From the NCBI GenBank assembly GCA_041392805.1, contig JAWKLJ010000001.1:4216001-4280000 (forward strand): a DNA stretch of 64,000 nt, read 5' to 3'. Shown here piece after piece: positions 50,137 to 58,392 of the stretch. A program made the position numbers and the translations under genes. Positions within the stretch are counted from its first letter, which is position 1, and each line of letters opens with the position of its first letter. Source of the DNA: Saprospiraceae bacterium (lineage in GTDB: Bacteria > Bacteroidota > Bacteroidia > Chitinophagales > Saprospiraceae). The notes under the pieces are model-generated. The model saw only the letters and a program-made list of their open reading frames with translations. It did not search any database and had not been told where the DNA came from.

Positions 50137-52404
50137 ATGACACTCATAAAAACCTCATACGGTAGACGTTCCTTTTTGAAAACTTCGGCCCTCACCGGGG
50201 GCGGTATGGTTCTCGGCTTCAGTTGGCTGGCTTCCTGCCAACCTGCCGGAGATACAGCAGAGGCAACCGTACTGGTGATGCCAGAAGCGTGGTTTGAGAT
50301 CAATGCTTATCTTAAAATCGGAGATAACGGCGTTGTTACCATCCTTTCACCGAATCCTGAATTTGGGCAGAATATTAAAACGGCTATGCCCATGATCATC
50401 GCAGAGGAGCTCGATGTGGACTGGAAAAACGTGCTCGTCGAACAAGCGCATTTTAATGCTGAATTGTATACGGCTACCAATCAATTTTCTGGCGGAAGCC
50501 AGGGTATCCGTCGGGGATGGCAAGGCCTCCGGATGGCTGGTGCCACAGCTCGGCAGATGCTCCGGGAAGCCGCCGCTCAAGCCTGGCAGGTGCCCGTAGC
50601 AGAGATCACGACCGAAGCAGGCGTTTTACACCATCAGAATAGTGGCAAGTCGGCAGGCTATGGCGAGATGGCCTCAGCTGCTGCCAAGCTGCCTGTACCA
50701 GAAGAAGTGAAATTAAAGGAGGTAAAAGACTTTAAGCTCATCGGTACTTCCCGTAAAAATGTGGATGGCCTGAAAATTGTAACGGGTCAACCCATGTTTG
50801 GATTGGATTATCACAAGGAAGGCATGCTTATCGCTATGATTGCTCACCCGCCGGCCTTTGGGATGAAACTGAAATCGCTGGACGATTCGGCGGCAAAGCG
50901 TATGCCCGGCATTAAAGCTATTTTTCCGATTAAAACCCTGGCGGAAGATTACGCAAGGAGCGGATTTGATACCAATGCCTTCCCTGAAATGGTAGCTGTG
51001 GTCGGCAACTCCACCTGGGAAGTGATGAATGCCAAAAAAGCCTTGCAAGTCGAGTGGGAGGCCTTCTCCGACCATGCCGTCTCCGTCAATGGCCGGGGTG
51101 GGAAACAAGCCGTAACGATACCCGGAGGCCTGGAAAACACCACCGACCATGTCGCTCAAATGGCTGAAATGGCCGCCAAACCGGGCAATGAGCGCCGTAG
51201 AGATGGCGACCCCGAGGCGGCTTTCAAAAATGCCGCACAAATCATAGAACGCACCTATTCAGCGCCCTTCCTTGCGCATAACTGCATGGAGCCAATGAAC
51301 TTCTTTGCCCACGTGACCGACGGTAAGGCGGAGGTAGCCGGCCCCATTCAAGGACCCGGAGTAACTGAGCAAAGTCTGGCGGCCCGAATCGGCATTCCTG
51401 CAGAAAACATTGATATTCACCTAACGCGCATGGGGGGTGGTTTCGGACGCAGAGCTTATGCGCATTACCTCGTAGAGGCGGCACTTATTTCTCAAAAAGT
51501 AGAGGCCCCTGTCAAGTTGATGTACACCCGTGAAGACGATATGACCTTTGGCATTTATCGCCCATCCTATTATGCGACCTACCGGGCCGCCTTGGATGCC
51601 AACAATCAGCTGATCGCCTTCCATGTAAAGGCTGGGGGTATTCCGGAAAGCCCATTGGCTGCCAATCGCTTCCCTGCTGGTGCCGTAGATAACTATCTCG
51701 CAGAGGAATGGTCTATCAATTCCAACATCACCATCGGCGCTTTTAGGGCACCCCGTTCCAACTTTATCGCTGGTGCAGAGCAGTCCTTCCTGGATGAGGT
51801 CGCGGAAGCGGCCGGCAAAGACCCTATCGAATTCCGGCTGGAACTCCTGGAACGAGCCCAGAAAAATCCTGTTGGGGAGAATAATGATTACGAGGCAGAA
51901 CGGTATGCCGGTGTGCTGAAACTGGTACAGGAAAAATCAGACTGGGCACAAGAGAAGCCCAACGTTCATCGTGGCGTTTCTGCTTATTTCTGTCATAACT
52001 CCTATGTGGCACACGTGCTGGATTTGACCGTTGAAAGCGGTAAGCCCGTTGTACAAAAAGTTTGTTGTGCGATCGACTGTGGCGTGGTGGTCAATCCTGA
52101 TGCTGCTGCTAATATGGCTGAGGGAGCTATTACAGACGGCATTGGTAATGCTTTTTATGGTGCGATGACCTTCAAGGATGGTATCCCGGAAAAAAATAAT
52201 TTTGATAAATACCGCATGATCCGAATGAGTGAGTCGCCCAAGGAGATAGAGGTGCACTTTGTGCAAAACGAAATTGATCCTACTGGCATGGGAGAACCAC
52301 CCTTCCCACCAATTTTCGGAGCAGTGGCCAATGCCTTATACAAGGCCACAGGTAAGCGTTCCTATCATCAGCCCTTCCTTGGGGATGAGCAGGTGCTGGG
52401 ATAA
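50137..52404 (+). CDS. Molybdopterin-binding large subunit, IorB-like aldehyde oxidase/xanthine dehydrogenase
   Basis: A 755-aa Mo-containing subunit with a twin-arginine signal (SYGRRSFLKTSALTGGG), which would carry the folded complex with the small subunit to the periplasm. Conserved stretches include GGGFGRRAYAHYLVEAA, GAFRAPRSNFIAGAEQ and the C-terminal GMGEPPFPPIFGAVANAL with the catalytic Glu. The layout of small [2Fe-2S] subunit then Tat-signal Mo subunit matches isoquinoline 1-oxidoreductase-type enzymes that hydroxylate N-heterocycles or aldehydes. The substrate is not determined. Confidence 0.95.
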   Translation: MTLIKTSYGRRSFLKTSALTGGGMVLGFSWLASCQPAGDTAEATVLVMPEAWFEINAYLKIGDNGVVTILSPNPEFGQNIKTAMPMIIAEELDVDWKNVLVEQAHFNAELYTATNQFSGGSQGIRRGWQGLRMAGATARQMLREAAAQAWQVPVAEITTEAGVLHHQNSGKSAGYGEMASAAAKLPVPEEVKLKEVKDFKLIGTSRKNVDGLKIVTGQPMFGLDYHKEGMLIAMIAHPPAFGMKLKSLDDSAAKRMPGIKAIFPIKTLAEDYARSGFDTNAFPEMVAVVGNSTWEVMNAKKALQVEWEAFSDHAVSVNGRGGKQAVTIPGGLENTTDHVAQMAEMAAKPGNERRRDGDPEAAFKNAAQIIERTYSAPFLAHNCMEPMNFFAHVTDGKAEVAGPIQGPGVTEQSLAARIGIPAENIDIHLTRMGGGFGRRAYAHYLVEAALISQKVEAPVKLMYTREDDMTFGIYRPSYYATYRAALDANNQLIAFHVKAGGIPESPLAANRFPAGAVDNYLAEEWSINSNITIGAFRAPRSNFIAGAEQSFLDEVAEAAGKDPIEFRLELLERAQKNPVGENNDYEAERYAGVLKLVQEKSDWAQEKPNVHRGVSAYFCHNSYVAHVLDLTVESGKPVVQKVCCAIDCGVVVNPDAAANMAEGAITDGIGNAFYGAMTFKDGIPEKNNFDKYRMIRMSESPKEIEVHFVQNEIDPTGMGEPPFPPIFGAVANALYKATGKRSYHQPFLGDEQVLG

Positions 52405-52475
52405 AATTACCTGGGTTTATTTTGGGGACGTAGGGTTATCTCTTTTTCCAATTTTAGGGAACGTTGAAAAAGTTG

Positions 52476-52540
52476 GAAGGCGGAAGGTGGAAGTGGGAAA
52501 TTTGGGCCCCTGAGCCTTCCCCCTTCCGATTTCCGCCTTC
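52476..52540 (+). repeat. GGAAG-rich inverted repeat after the Mo subunit gene
   Basis: GAAGGCGGAA (52476-52485) is complementary to TTCCGCCTTC (52531-52540), with further GGAAG/CTTCC and GGGAA/TTCCC pairs inside. A related purine-rich run with GGAAG...CTTCC ends lies between hbd and icmF (about 8370-8415). Possibly a terminator for the Mo operon, possibly a repeat relic. Confidence 0.55.
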
Positions 52541-52574
52541 AAAACAGCGAATGTCAAAAGTCCAGTAGCTTGGA

Positions 52575-52697
52575 GACGGAAGAAAAATAAATGATACCAC
52601 TTTTGATTCGCTAAAATTTTCAAAGCAACTGACAGCAAGGAAGTCGTGTGAAAATATTCGCGAACCTTTGAAAAAAGTGGTATCATTTATTTCCGTC
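52575..52697. repeat. Foldback repeat B, copy 2 (123 bp)
   Basis: Same ends and length as 42367-42489. In the stem the left arm reads GATACCAC (copy 1 GATACAAC) and the right arm GTGGTATC (copy 1 GTTGTATC), a paired change that keeps base pairing. It ends 82 bp before the phosphatase start codon, as copy 1 ends 63 bp before a kinase start. Confidence 0.85.
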
Positions 52698-52778
52698 AAA
52701 CTACTTGGTAATTTCGCAATAAAATTAAAAATTGAAGGCAGTTTTATACTTTGATAAAGTAAAGCCAAAAATATTGCG

Positions 52779-54470
52779 ATGAAATTAAATACTTTCGCCT
52801 TTCTATTTGTGGGAATACTGCTATGGTCTTGTACCCCTAAAACGACAGAATCTGTCAGGACGAAGCCACAACTGCCCGATGATTATAATCAGGAAGGGAA
52901 GGTCAAGTTGGCCATTGTAATCTCTGTTGACCAAATGCGCTATGATTACCTCGAACGCTTTGCCGGGCTTTTTGAGCATGGTCTCAAAACCTTGTCAACC
53001 GAGGGGACGGTTTTTTCTAATGCTCACCATGAGCATTCTATGACAGCCACCGCGCCAGGCCACGCTACCCTCTCAACGGGTTGCTACCCTATGCATCACG
53101 GCATTGTAGAAAACAACTTCTATAATCAGAAAACAGGCACTGTTGATTATGGCGTAACAGATCCTAGTGTAAAACTGATAGGTGCGGCGCAAGAGGGGCC
53201 CGGTGTTTCCCCCAAGAATTTGGAGCGGATGGCCCTAGGTGACCACCTCAAGAAGGCTTCTTCGAAGAGCAAAGTAATTGCTGTCGCCATCAAAGATCGA
53301 ACAAGTATTTTATTGGGAGGAAAAAAACCTGACCATGCCTTTTGGTTTGATAATGGTAAGCTGAAATTTATTTCCTCTTCTTATTATACCAAAACCTTAC
53401 CTGCTTATATTGATGAGCTGGAACCAGTAACTTTGTATGGTGCCGAAATCGAAAAAGGCTGGTATAAAAAACTGCCAGAGGAGGCCTACAAACTTTCCAG
53501 AGAAGATGATTTTGCCTTTGAAAATGGACAATTCCTGCCCTCCTTTCCTCATACCAAAGCACGAACAGGAGGTTTTATCCGTCCGGACATGAAAAACACC
53601 ATAATGATGAGGTTGACACCGCTGGGAGATAAAGTTGTCTTGGATTTGGCTAAGCGGATCATTGCGGAAGAAAAAATGGGCGTAGATGACCAAACGGATT
53701 TATTATTCGTTGGTTGTTCAAATGCAGATGCTATTGGTCACCATTTTGGGCCGATGAGCCAGGAAGTACAGGATTATTACTTATGGTTGGATGAGTACTT
53801 AGGGGAATTTATTGATTATCTCGATAAAAATATAGGCCGCGCCAATTATGTGATAGCCTTAAGTGCAGATCACGGTGTTTTGCCAATGCCCGAGGAACTC
53901 AGTCGAAAAGGTATAGATGCCAAACGCATCTTAAATAAAGATTTTAATGAAATGCTAACCAAAGCAGAAAAGGAAGCTGCTGCAAAACTGGGAGTACCCG
54001 ATTCCCTGTTTCTAGCTGCCGATGCGAGCGGAGTTACACCCGATTATACCCATACGCGTTCAAAAGGAATAAAAGATGCAAAGGTTCGCGAAGTCATTGC
54101 GGAGGCTATTGTCGGGTTGGATGTCGTAGAAGAGGTATTTACCTTGGAAACATTGGCGCAGACAAATGGCGGCGAAATGCTGACTTTGTTTCAGCGATCT
54201 TCTTTTCCTAATAGAGGACACCATATTAAGATGCGCTATAAAGAAAATTATTTAGTCGGATATAGTGCAACGGGGACTAGTCATGGTTCGCCTTATGACT
54301 ATGATCAAAACGTACCCGTCCTTTTCTTTGGAGGCAATATCCCCGCTCAAAAAATTGATAGGAAAATTGAAACGGTTGATATGGCACCAACACTAGGTAG
54401 GCTAATGGGGATTCAACCCAAACCCCAAATGGATGGAAAAATCTTATTGGAAGCGGTGATGAGTCATTAG
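52779..54470 (+). CDS. PafA-like alkaline phosphatase family lipoprotein
   Basis: A 563-aa periplasmic enzyme with lipoprotein signal ending LLWSC (Cys18). Metal and catalytic residues are D51 (VISVDQMRYD) and nucleophile T91 in MTATAPGHATLSTG, a Thr as in the Elizabethkingia PafA phosphatase. VENNFYN (Asn near 112) and VAIKDRTSILLGG (Lys/Arg near 174-176) match the PafA phosphate-binding residues, so a phosphomonoesterase is more likely than a diesterase. SADHGVLP and SHGSPYDYDQ supply the remaining metal ligands. The stop overlaps the convergent META gene by 4 bp. Repeat B is just upstream. Confidence 0.88.
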   Translation: MKLNTFAFLFVGILLWSCTPKTTESVRTKPQLPDDYNQEGKVKLAIVISVDQMRYDYLERFAGLFEHGLKTLSTEGTVFSNAHHEHSMTATAPGHATLSTGCYPMHHGIVENNFYNQKTGTVDYGVTDPSVKLIGAAQEGPGVSPKNLERMALGDHLKKASSKSKVIAVAIKDRTSILLGGKKPDHAFWFDNGKLKFISSSYYTKTLPAYIDELEPVTLYGAEIEKGWYKKLPEEAYKLSREDDFAFENGQFLPSFPHTKARTGGFIRPDMKNTIMMRLTPLGDKVVLDLAKRIIAEEKMGVDDQTDLLFVGCSNADAIGHHFGPMSQEVQDYYLWLDEYLGEFIDYLDKNIGRANYVIALSADHGVLPMPEELSRKGIDAKRILNKDFNEMLTKAEKEAAAKLGVPDSLFLAADASGVTPDYTHTRSKGIKDAKVREVIAEAIVGLDVVEEVFTLETLAQTNGGEMLTLFQRSSFPNRGHHIKMRYKENYLVGYSATGTSHGSPYDYDQNVPVLFFGGNIPAQKIDRKIETVDMAPTLGRLMGIQPKPQMDGKILLEAVMSH

Positions 54471-54865
54471 AGGCCCTTCTTTACAAATACCAGGGTCTCC
54501 TCTCCACAAACTAATGTTAACTGGTCCTTGTTTACCTTAAAGGAGCTGGCTTTTTGGAGATACTCAAAATAGGTTCGCTCAATATCGGAATATGCAGGAC
54601 AAAGCATTTTAGTAGCACCTACTCCGCTAATGGTTACTTTGTCACCTACTATGGTCGCATCAGAAAAGTATTGATTGCAGACACCTTTGCCTGTCAAACG
54701 CCCATCAGCAAAAGTAGCTGTTATCGTGAATGAGTCGGGTAATTCCCCCATTGACCAACTTTGGAGCTGCCAAACAGCCTTAGAAATATCACTTCCAGCT
54801 TTGGAAGGGCAGCCAATCCAAACGGAGGCACAAAGGAAAATTAATGGAAATGCAATTTTGTACAT
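54467..54865 (-). CDS. META (HslJ-like) domain lipoprotein
   Basis: A 132-aa lipoprotein (signal ending VWIGC, Cys19). The META fold is seen in WQLQSWSMGELPDSF, FADGRLTGKGVCNQYF and GATKMLCPAYSDIERTYF, ending in LTLVCGEETLVFVKKG. The GxCNxYF and MLCP motifs are the family hallmark. META proteins are linked to heat or drug tolerance, without known activity. Its 3' end overlaps that of the phosphatase by 4 bp in convergent orientation. Confidence 0.88.
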   Translation of the reverse strand: MYKIAFPLIFLCASVWIGCPSKAGSDISKAVWQLQSWSMGELPDSFTITATFADGRLTGKGVCNQYFSDATIVGDKVTISGVGATKMLCPAYSDIERTYFEYLQKASSFKVNKDQLTLVCGEETLVFVKKGL

Positions 54866-55012
54866 AATGGTAATAATTTAGGGTGTGGTTTTTCGAATTT
54901 GTTTAAAAGAATTAGGTTAGATTATAAAGATAAAATACAACTCGGGATTTTGTCATCAATTTCTAAAATGTTTACATACCAAACCTGCTCAAAGGAATCT
55001 TGATCATTTGCT

Positions 55013-55546
55013 ATGACTTTACAAAATATACCGCTAATCATCCTTGGTACTGCGCGCAGCCATGGCAACACTCGCCAAATTGTTGATGAACTAATGAAAG
55101 AACAAACTTGTGAGTTGGTAGACTTAAATGAATGGCACTTTTCCTACTATGACTATGAACACCGGAATAAGGAAGACGATTTTTTGAAGCTAGTAGAAAA
55201 AATGTTACAGCACGATACCCTATTATTTGCTTCCCCTATTTATTGGTACAGTATGAGTGCGGTGATGAAAACTTTTTTTGATCGCCTTTCTGATTTACTG
55301 ACGATTCGCAAAGCATTGGGTAGGCAATTGCGTGGAAAAACGATGCTCGTTTTAAGTTGTAGTGAAGATGCGGAGGACTACGATTGCTTTGCTAAACCAT
55401 TTGAGCTTTCTGCCGATTACCTAGGCATGCATTACGCGGGGTATTTTCATACATGGATTGAGGATGGAGAAGTGCCCCCAGAAAGCCGCCAAACACTAAA
55501 GCGATTGAAGGCGACACTAGCAGATCTAGGGATCAGTGAAGCCTGA
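55013..55546 (+). CDS. NAD(P)H-dependent flavin reductase (flavodoxin-like)
   Basis: A 177-aa cytosolic flavoprotein of the NADPH-dependent FMN reductase group. The FMN phosphate loop is LGTARSHGNTRQIVDEL, followed by DLNEWHFSYYDYEHRN and the core FASPIYWYSMSAVMKTFFDRLSDLL, then LRGKTMLVLSC. Such enzymes reduce quinones or flavins. It is monocistronic and lies 343 bp before the bpX operon, separated from it by the foldback at 55674-55834. Confidence 0.88.
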   Translation: MTLQNIPLIILGTARSHGNTRQIVDELMKEQTCELVDLNEWHFSYYDYEHRNKEDDFLKLVEKMLQHDTLLFASPIYWYSMSAVMKTFFDRLSDLLTIRKALGRQLRGKTMLVLSCSEDAEDYDCFAKPFELSADYLGMHYAGYFHTWIEDGEVPPESRQTLKRLKATLADLGISEA

Positions 55547-55889
55547 TTTCTCCATTTGACGCGGTATTTATTAACCTTAAATACAATCTTTTGCTGCTTT
55601 ATATATCTAGCAGGGGAACCCTTCCGTTATAGTTTATGTTGGAAATGTTTACCTTCTCTGCCCGTTTTTTGCCAGTGCTGCCGGAACTAAGTAGCGGTGT
55701 AAATAAAATGAGGCTATTTTGTTGCCAGACAAGGCACGAAGCGCGATAATAGCGGGCCTATGTGAGCAACGAGTAACGCAGTATGGCGACAAAAGAGACC
55801 ATTTTATATCTCGGTATTTAGTGCCAGCAGCACTAGGGAGCTAGCCCGCTTAAAATACCGGAGAAACAAAGCATGAAAATAGATATTAT
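55547..55889. other. 343-bp gap upstream of the bpX operon
   Basis: It holds a long imperfect foldback (55674-55834) and, to its right, GCCCGCTTAAAATACCGGAG and the upstream sequence of the first bpX gene. No gene is seen; an eight-codon reading frame at 55873 is too short to judge. Confidence 0.6.
55674..55834. repeat. Long imperfect foldback element upstream of the bpX operon
   Basis: AGTGCTGCC...GG-ACTAA-TA-CG on the left (from 55674) reappears as the reverse complement on the right (ending at 55834 in GCCAGCAGCACT), and further in ATAAAATG...TTTTGTTGCCA pairs with TGGCGACAAAA...CATTTTAT. About 55 nt per arm can pair with scattered mismatches. The centre carries GCGCGATAATAGCGGGCC. Confidence 0.75.
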
Positions 55890-56540
55890 ATGCTTTTAAC
55901 CCCATTTTTATCGACCTTGTTCGATAGTGGCCAAGTGACTTTAGCTGGGCAACTAGCGTCTTTTACGGCAGAAGATATAGCTTCATCCACTGAACTATTA
56001 AGCGCCTATTATGAAGAAGAAGTATTAGAAGCACCATTTGAAGCGCCTCCTTTCCTACCAGAAGCTGCCATTTGGGGGGCTCAATTTATGTACAAAAGCA
56101 TGCAGTTTGCTATGCTCCGAGACTTGGAGGATGACCTCATCCAAAAGGAGTTAAGACCATTTATAGGATTGGTGACCCCAGCTGTTATCTTCTCAGTTGA
56201 TTTGTGTATGCGTTATTTACCTGATCTTTTTAGCCTTGCAAAAGGGTTAGCACCTGATGATATCTTGGTTAAATGTCTGAAAGATGCAGCTGCACAATGG
56301 CCTTTTTCTTCGGTCGGGATCGACATCTCCCTTATCAATAGAGAACATGATTTGATCATGAAACATCCCGCGCTCTGTCAAATTTACCTGGATCGAATAC
56401 TTGCGATTGGGGATCTTAAGCGGGTGAGTAATTTTCAATTAAGCCCCTGGATAAAAGCCTTGGTGGGTGAGTATCCAGACCAATTATTGCCTAAAGCATT
56501 CAATCACATTTTAAATGAAGAGTCTAATACCGCAAATTGA
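55890..56540 (+). CDS. bpX-type helical protein, first gene of the MoxR-vWA-propeller operon
   Basis: A 216-aa cytosolic protein without signal or membrane helix, mainly helical by composition. Its mid part EAAIWGAQFMYKSMQFAMLRDLEDDLI resembles the small bpX partners of MoxR-vWA-beta-propeller systems, and the C-terminal half has WPFSSVGIDISLINREHDLI and HPALCQIYLDRILA. I cannot tell which bpX number it belongs to. Its 3' end overlaps the MoxR start by 26 bp, which places it in the same operon and implies coupled translation. Likely an adaptor of the ATPase; no enzyme motif is visible. Confidence 0.65.
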   Translation: MLLTPFLSTLFDSGQVTLAGQLASFTAEDIASSTELLSAYYEEEVLEAPFEAPPFLPEAAIWGAQFMYKSMQFAMLRDLEDDLIQKELRPFIGLVTPAVIFSVDLCMRYLPDLFSLAKGLAPDDILVKCLKDAAAQWPFSSVGIDISLINREHDLIMKHPALCQIYLDRILAIGDLKRVSNFQLSPWIKALVGEYPDQLLPKAFNHILNEESNTAN

Positions 56541-57663
56541 CCAATTAAATCAGGTGCTAAACTACCTGAAAACTACCTTTGTTGGCAAAGATGAAATCAT
56601 TGACCTGATGGGCATTGCCTTAGTTGCCCGCGAAAACCTGTTTTTGCTTGGGCCTCCAGGTACGGCCAAAAGTGCTATGGTGCGAGCGTTGGCCAAATTA
56701 TTAAAAGGAAATACTTTCGAATACCTACTTACGCGCTTTACAGAGCCCAATGAGTTATTTGGGCCTTTTGATATCCGTAAATTGAGAGAAGGTGAATTGC
56801 TTACTAATACAGAGGGAATGCTACCTGAGGCATCTCTGATTTTTTTGGATGAACTACTAAATGCGAATAGCGCCATTTTGAATAGCTTGCTGATGGTGCT
56901 CAACGAGCGGATATTCCGGCGTGGCCGTGAAACCAAAGACCTGCCTGCCCTCATGATTGTTGGTGCAAGTAATCATCTGCCTCAAGATGATGCGCTACAA
57001 GCGCTTTTCGATCGTTTTTTGGTGAGGGTCCGTTGCGATAATGTCGAACCAGATTTATTAGGTAGTGTATTAGATGCAGGTTGGAAACTGGAGCAAGCGG
57101 CTCCTGTTGCGCCACCACAGATCTCGGCTGAAGACATTACCTTTTTACAAGGTTTAATTGGGGCCGTGGATTTGCAGGCTATTCGTCAACCTTATATGGA
57201 CCTTATCCAACAATTGCGCAATGCAGGCATACAAATTTCGGATCGCCGAGCCGTAAAACTTCAGCGATTGATAGCTGCTAGTGCCCTGCTTTGTCAGCGC
57301 CAGGAAGTGGTGTTGTCGGATTTCTGGGTGATGCGCTACATTTGGGATACCGAAGAGCAACAGGAGCTTATAGCGGGAATGGTGAATACGGTTGTCAAAA
57401 GGGATGAAACTCCTGCCCAACATCCAAGAGCTACACAAAGTGCATTACCAAATGCAGATGAGATTTTCAAAGAGGTCAGCAAACTCGCTCAAAAATGGGA
57501 GGCATCAGAAACATCTCTGGTGGAACGAAATCAAATTAAAGACCGGCTTCGCTATTTGAATGGCAGGTGTGAATGGATTGCCAATGATAATCAAAGGACT
57601 TACGTTCAGCAGCCTATTGATGCATTGTGGAAACGAATCTTGCAACAACCAGGACTAAATTAA
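56515..57663 (+). CDS. MoxR-type AAA+ ATPase of the bpX system
   Basis: A 382-aa AAA+ ATPase. Walker A is GPPGTAKS (46-53), Walker B LIFLDE (108-113), sensor 1 N153 in IVGASN, and an arginine finger candidate R167 in LFDRF; the MoxR clade signature FTEPNELFGPFDI follows the P-loop helix. The C-terminal lid region contains RRAVKLQRLIAASALL. MoxR ATPases remodel or load vWA-domain partners, and a vWA protein is the third gene downstream. The start overlaps the preceding gene. The unrelated tail after 330 is a typical extension. Confidence 0.95.
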   Translation: MKSLIPQIDQLNQVLNYLKTTFVGKDEIIDLMGIALVARENLFLLGPPGTAKSAMVRALAKLLKGNTFEYLLTRFTEPNELFGPFDIRKLREGELLTNTEGMLPEASLIFLDELLNANSAILNSLLMVLNERIFRRGRETKDLPALMIVGASNHLPQDDALQALFDRFLVRVRCDNVEPDLLGSVLDAGWKLEQAAPVAPPQISAEDITFLQGLIGAVDLQAIRQPYMDLIQQLRNAGIQISDRRAVKLQRLIAASALLCQRQEVVLSDFWVMRYIWDTEEQQELIAGMVNTVVKRDETPAQHPRATQSALPNADEIFKEVSKLAQKWEASETSLVERNQIKDRLRYLNGRCEWIANDNQRTYVQQPIDALWKRILQQPGLN

Positions 57664-57666
57664 GGC

Positions 57667-58383
57667 ATGAAAGAATGGGTGTTCACCTTATCAAAAAAGC
57701 ATAAAACCGATCTGGGACCTATCCGTTGTTTATCCCGCTGGCTGGCAGCAGAGGATGAGGCGACTGTTTGGTTAAAAGGCGAGATGGCGAATGAAGATGT
57801 TGACCTTCGTATTCGTCAACTTCCTATTGATCATAGCTACTTGCTTGATGAAAACTTACAGTTGTTTCCAATTGGAGGGCTTACGCCTGTAGGGATACTT
57901 CCATCGATGAAATGGAGGATCTTGACGGACTTTATTCCAATCGAGTTTCCCATCGCGGCACTACCTGCTCAACCAAGAGCAACCTATTCGCCTCAGTTGG
58001 TCGCTGCCTCCTTCGAACAGCGTAGTGAAGGCATTCTAACAGATTGGGATACCTGGCATAACTACGCTGTAAATGCGCCTAGGGTTCGCCTGGAAGGGCT
58101 TCGTTTTGCAGTGTCCGGACTAAACGCAGTACTCATTTTGGGGACACCTTTGCCACCCATACCGGGGAGCGCTTATTGGAAAGATCAGCAGCTTCTTTTG
58201 CCTGCTGGCTGGGCATTCCAAAAAAGCATGAGTACACAAATATTATCTAGGAAATTGTGTCCTCAAAAAGATGCTTTTTTGTTGTTTAATAAACAGGGAG
58301 ATTGGGAATACATTCCCGAATCTGCTTTCGTAAATGCTAGCCGAAGTGCCGTGAGGCTTACAGCAAGTGTGTTGAATGAATAA
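57667..58383 (+). CDS. bpX-type 238-aa partner protein
   Basis: A 238-aa cytosolic protein starting MKEWVFTLSKKHKTDLGPIR, 3 bp after the MoxR stop. It has no signal peptide or known catalytic motif. Features are RCLSRWLAAEDEATVWLKGE, the repeated WxxxT-like IPSMKWRILTDFIPIEFPIA segment, and a C-terminal SAYWKDQQLLLPAGWAFQ. It looks like one of the bpX domains found only beside MoxR and propeller genes. I cannot assign the exact family. Its tight spacing in the operon argues that it is an integral part of the system rather than a passenger. Confidence 0.6.
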   Translation: MKEWVFTLSKKHKTDLGPIRCLSRWLAAEDEATVWLKGEMANEDVDLRIRQLPIDHSYLLDENLQLFPIGGLTPVGILPSMKWRILTDFIPIEFPIAALPAQPRATYSPQLVAASFEQRSEGILTDWDTWHNYAVNAPRVRLEGLRFAVSGLNAVLILGTPLPPIPGSAYWKDQQLLLPAGWAFQKSMSTQILSRKLCPQKDAFLLFNKQGDWEYIPESAFVNASRSAVRLTASVLNE

Positions 58384-58392
58384 TATTAAAAC

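Larger units (their letters stand above)
52405..52778. other. 374-bp gap with the GGAAG inverted repeat and repeat B copy 2
   Basis: After the Mo subunit stop there is a purine-rich inverted repeat (52476-52540), then repeat B (52575-52697), then about 80 bp of AT-rich sequence before the phosphatase start. Two overlapping minus-strand frames here are produced by the repeat and are not genes. Confidence 0.6.
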
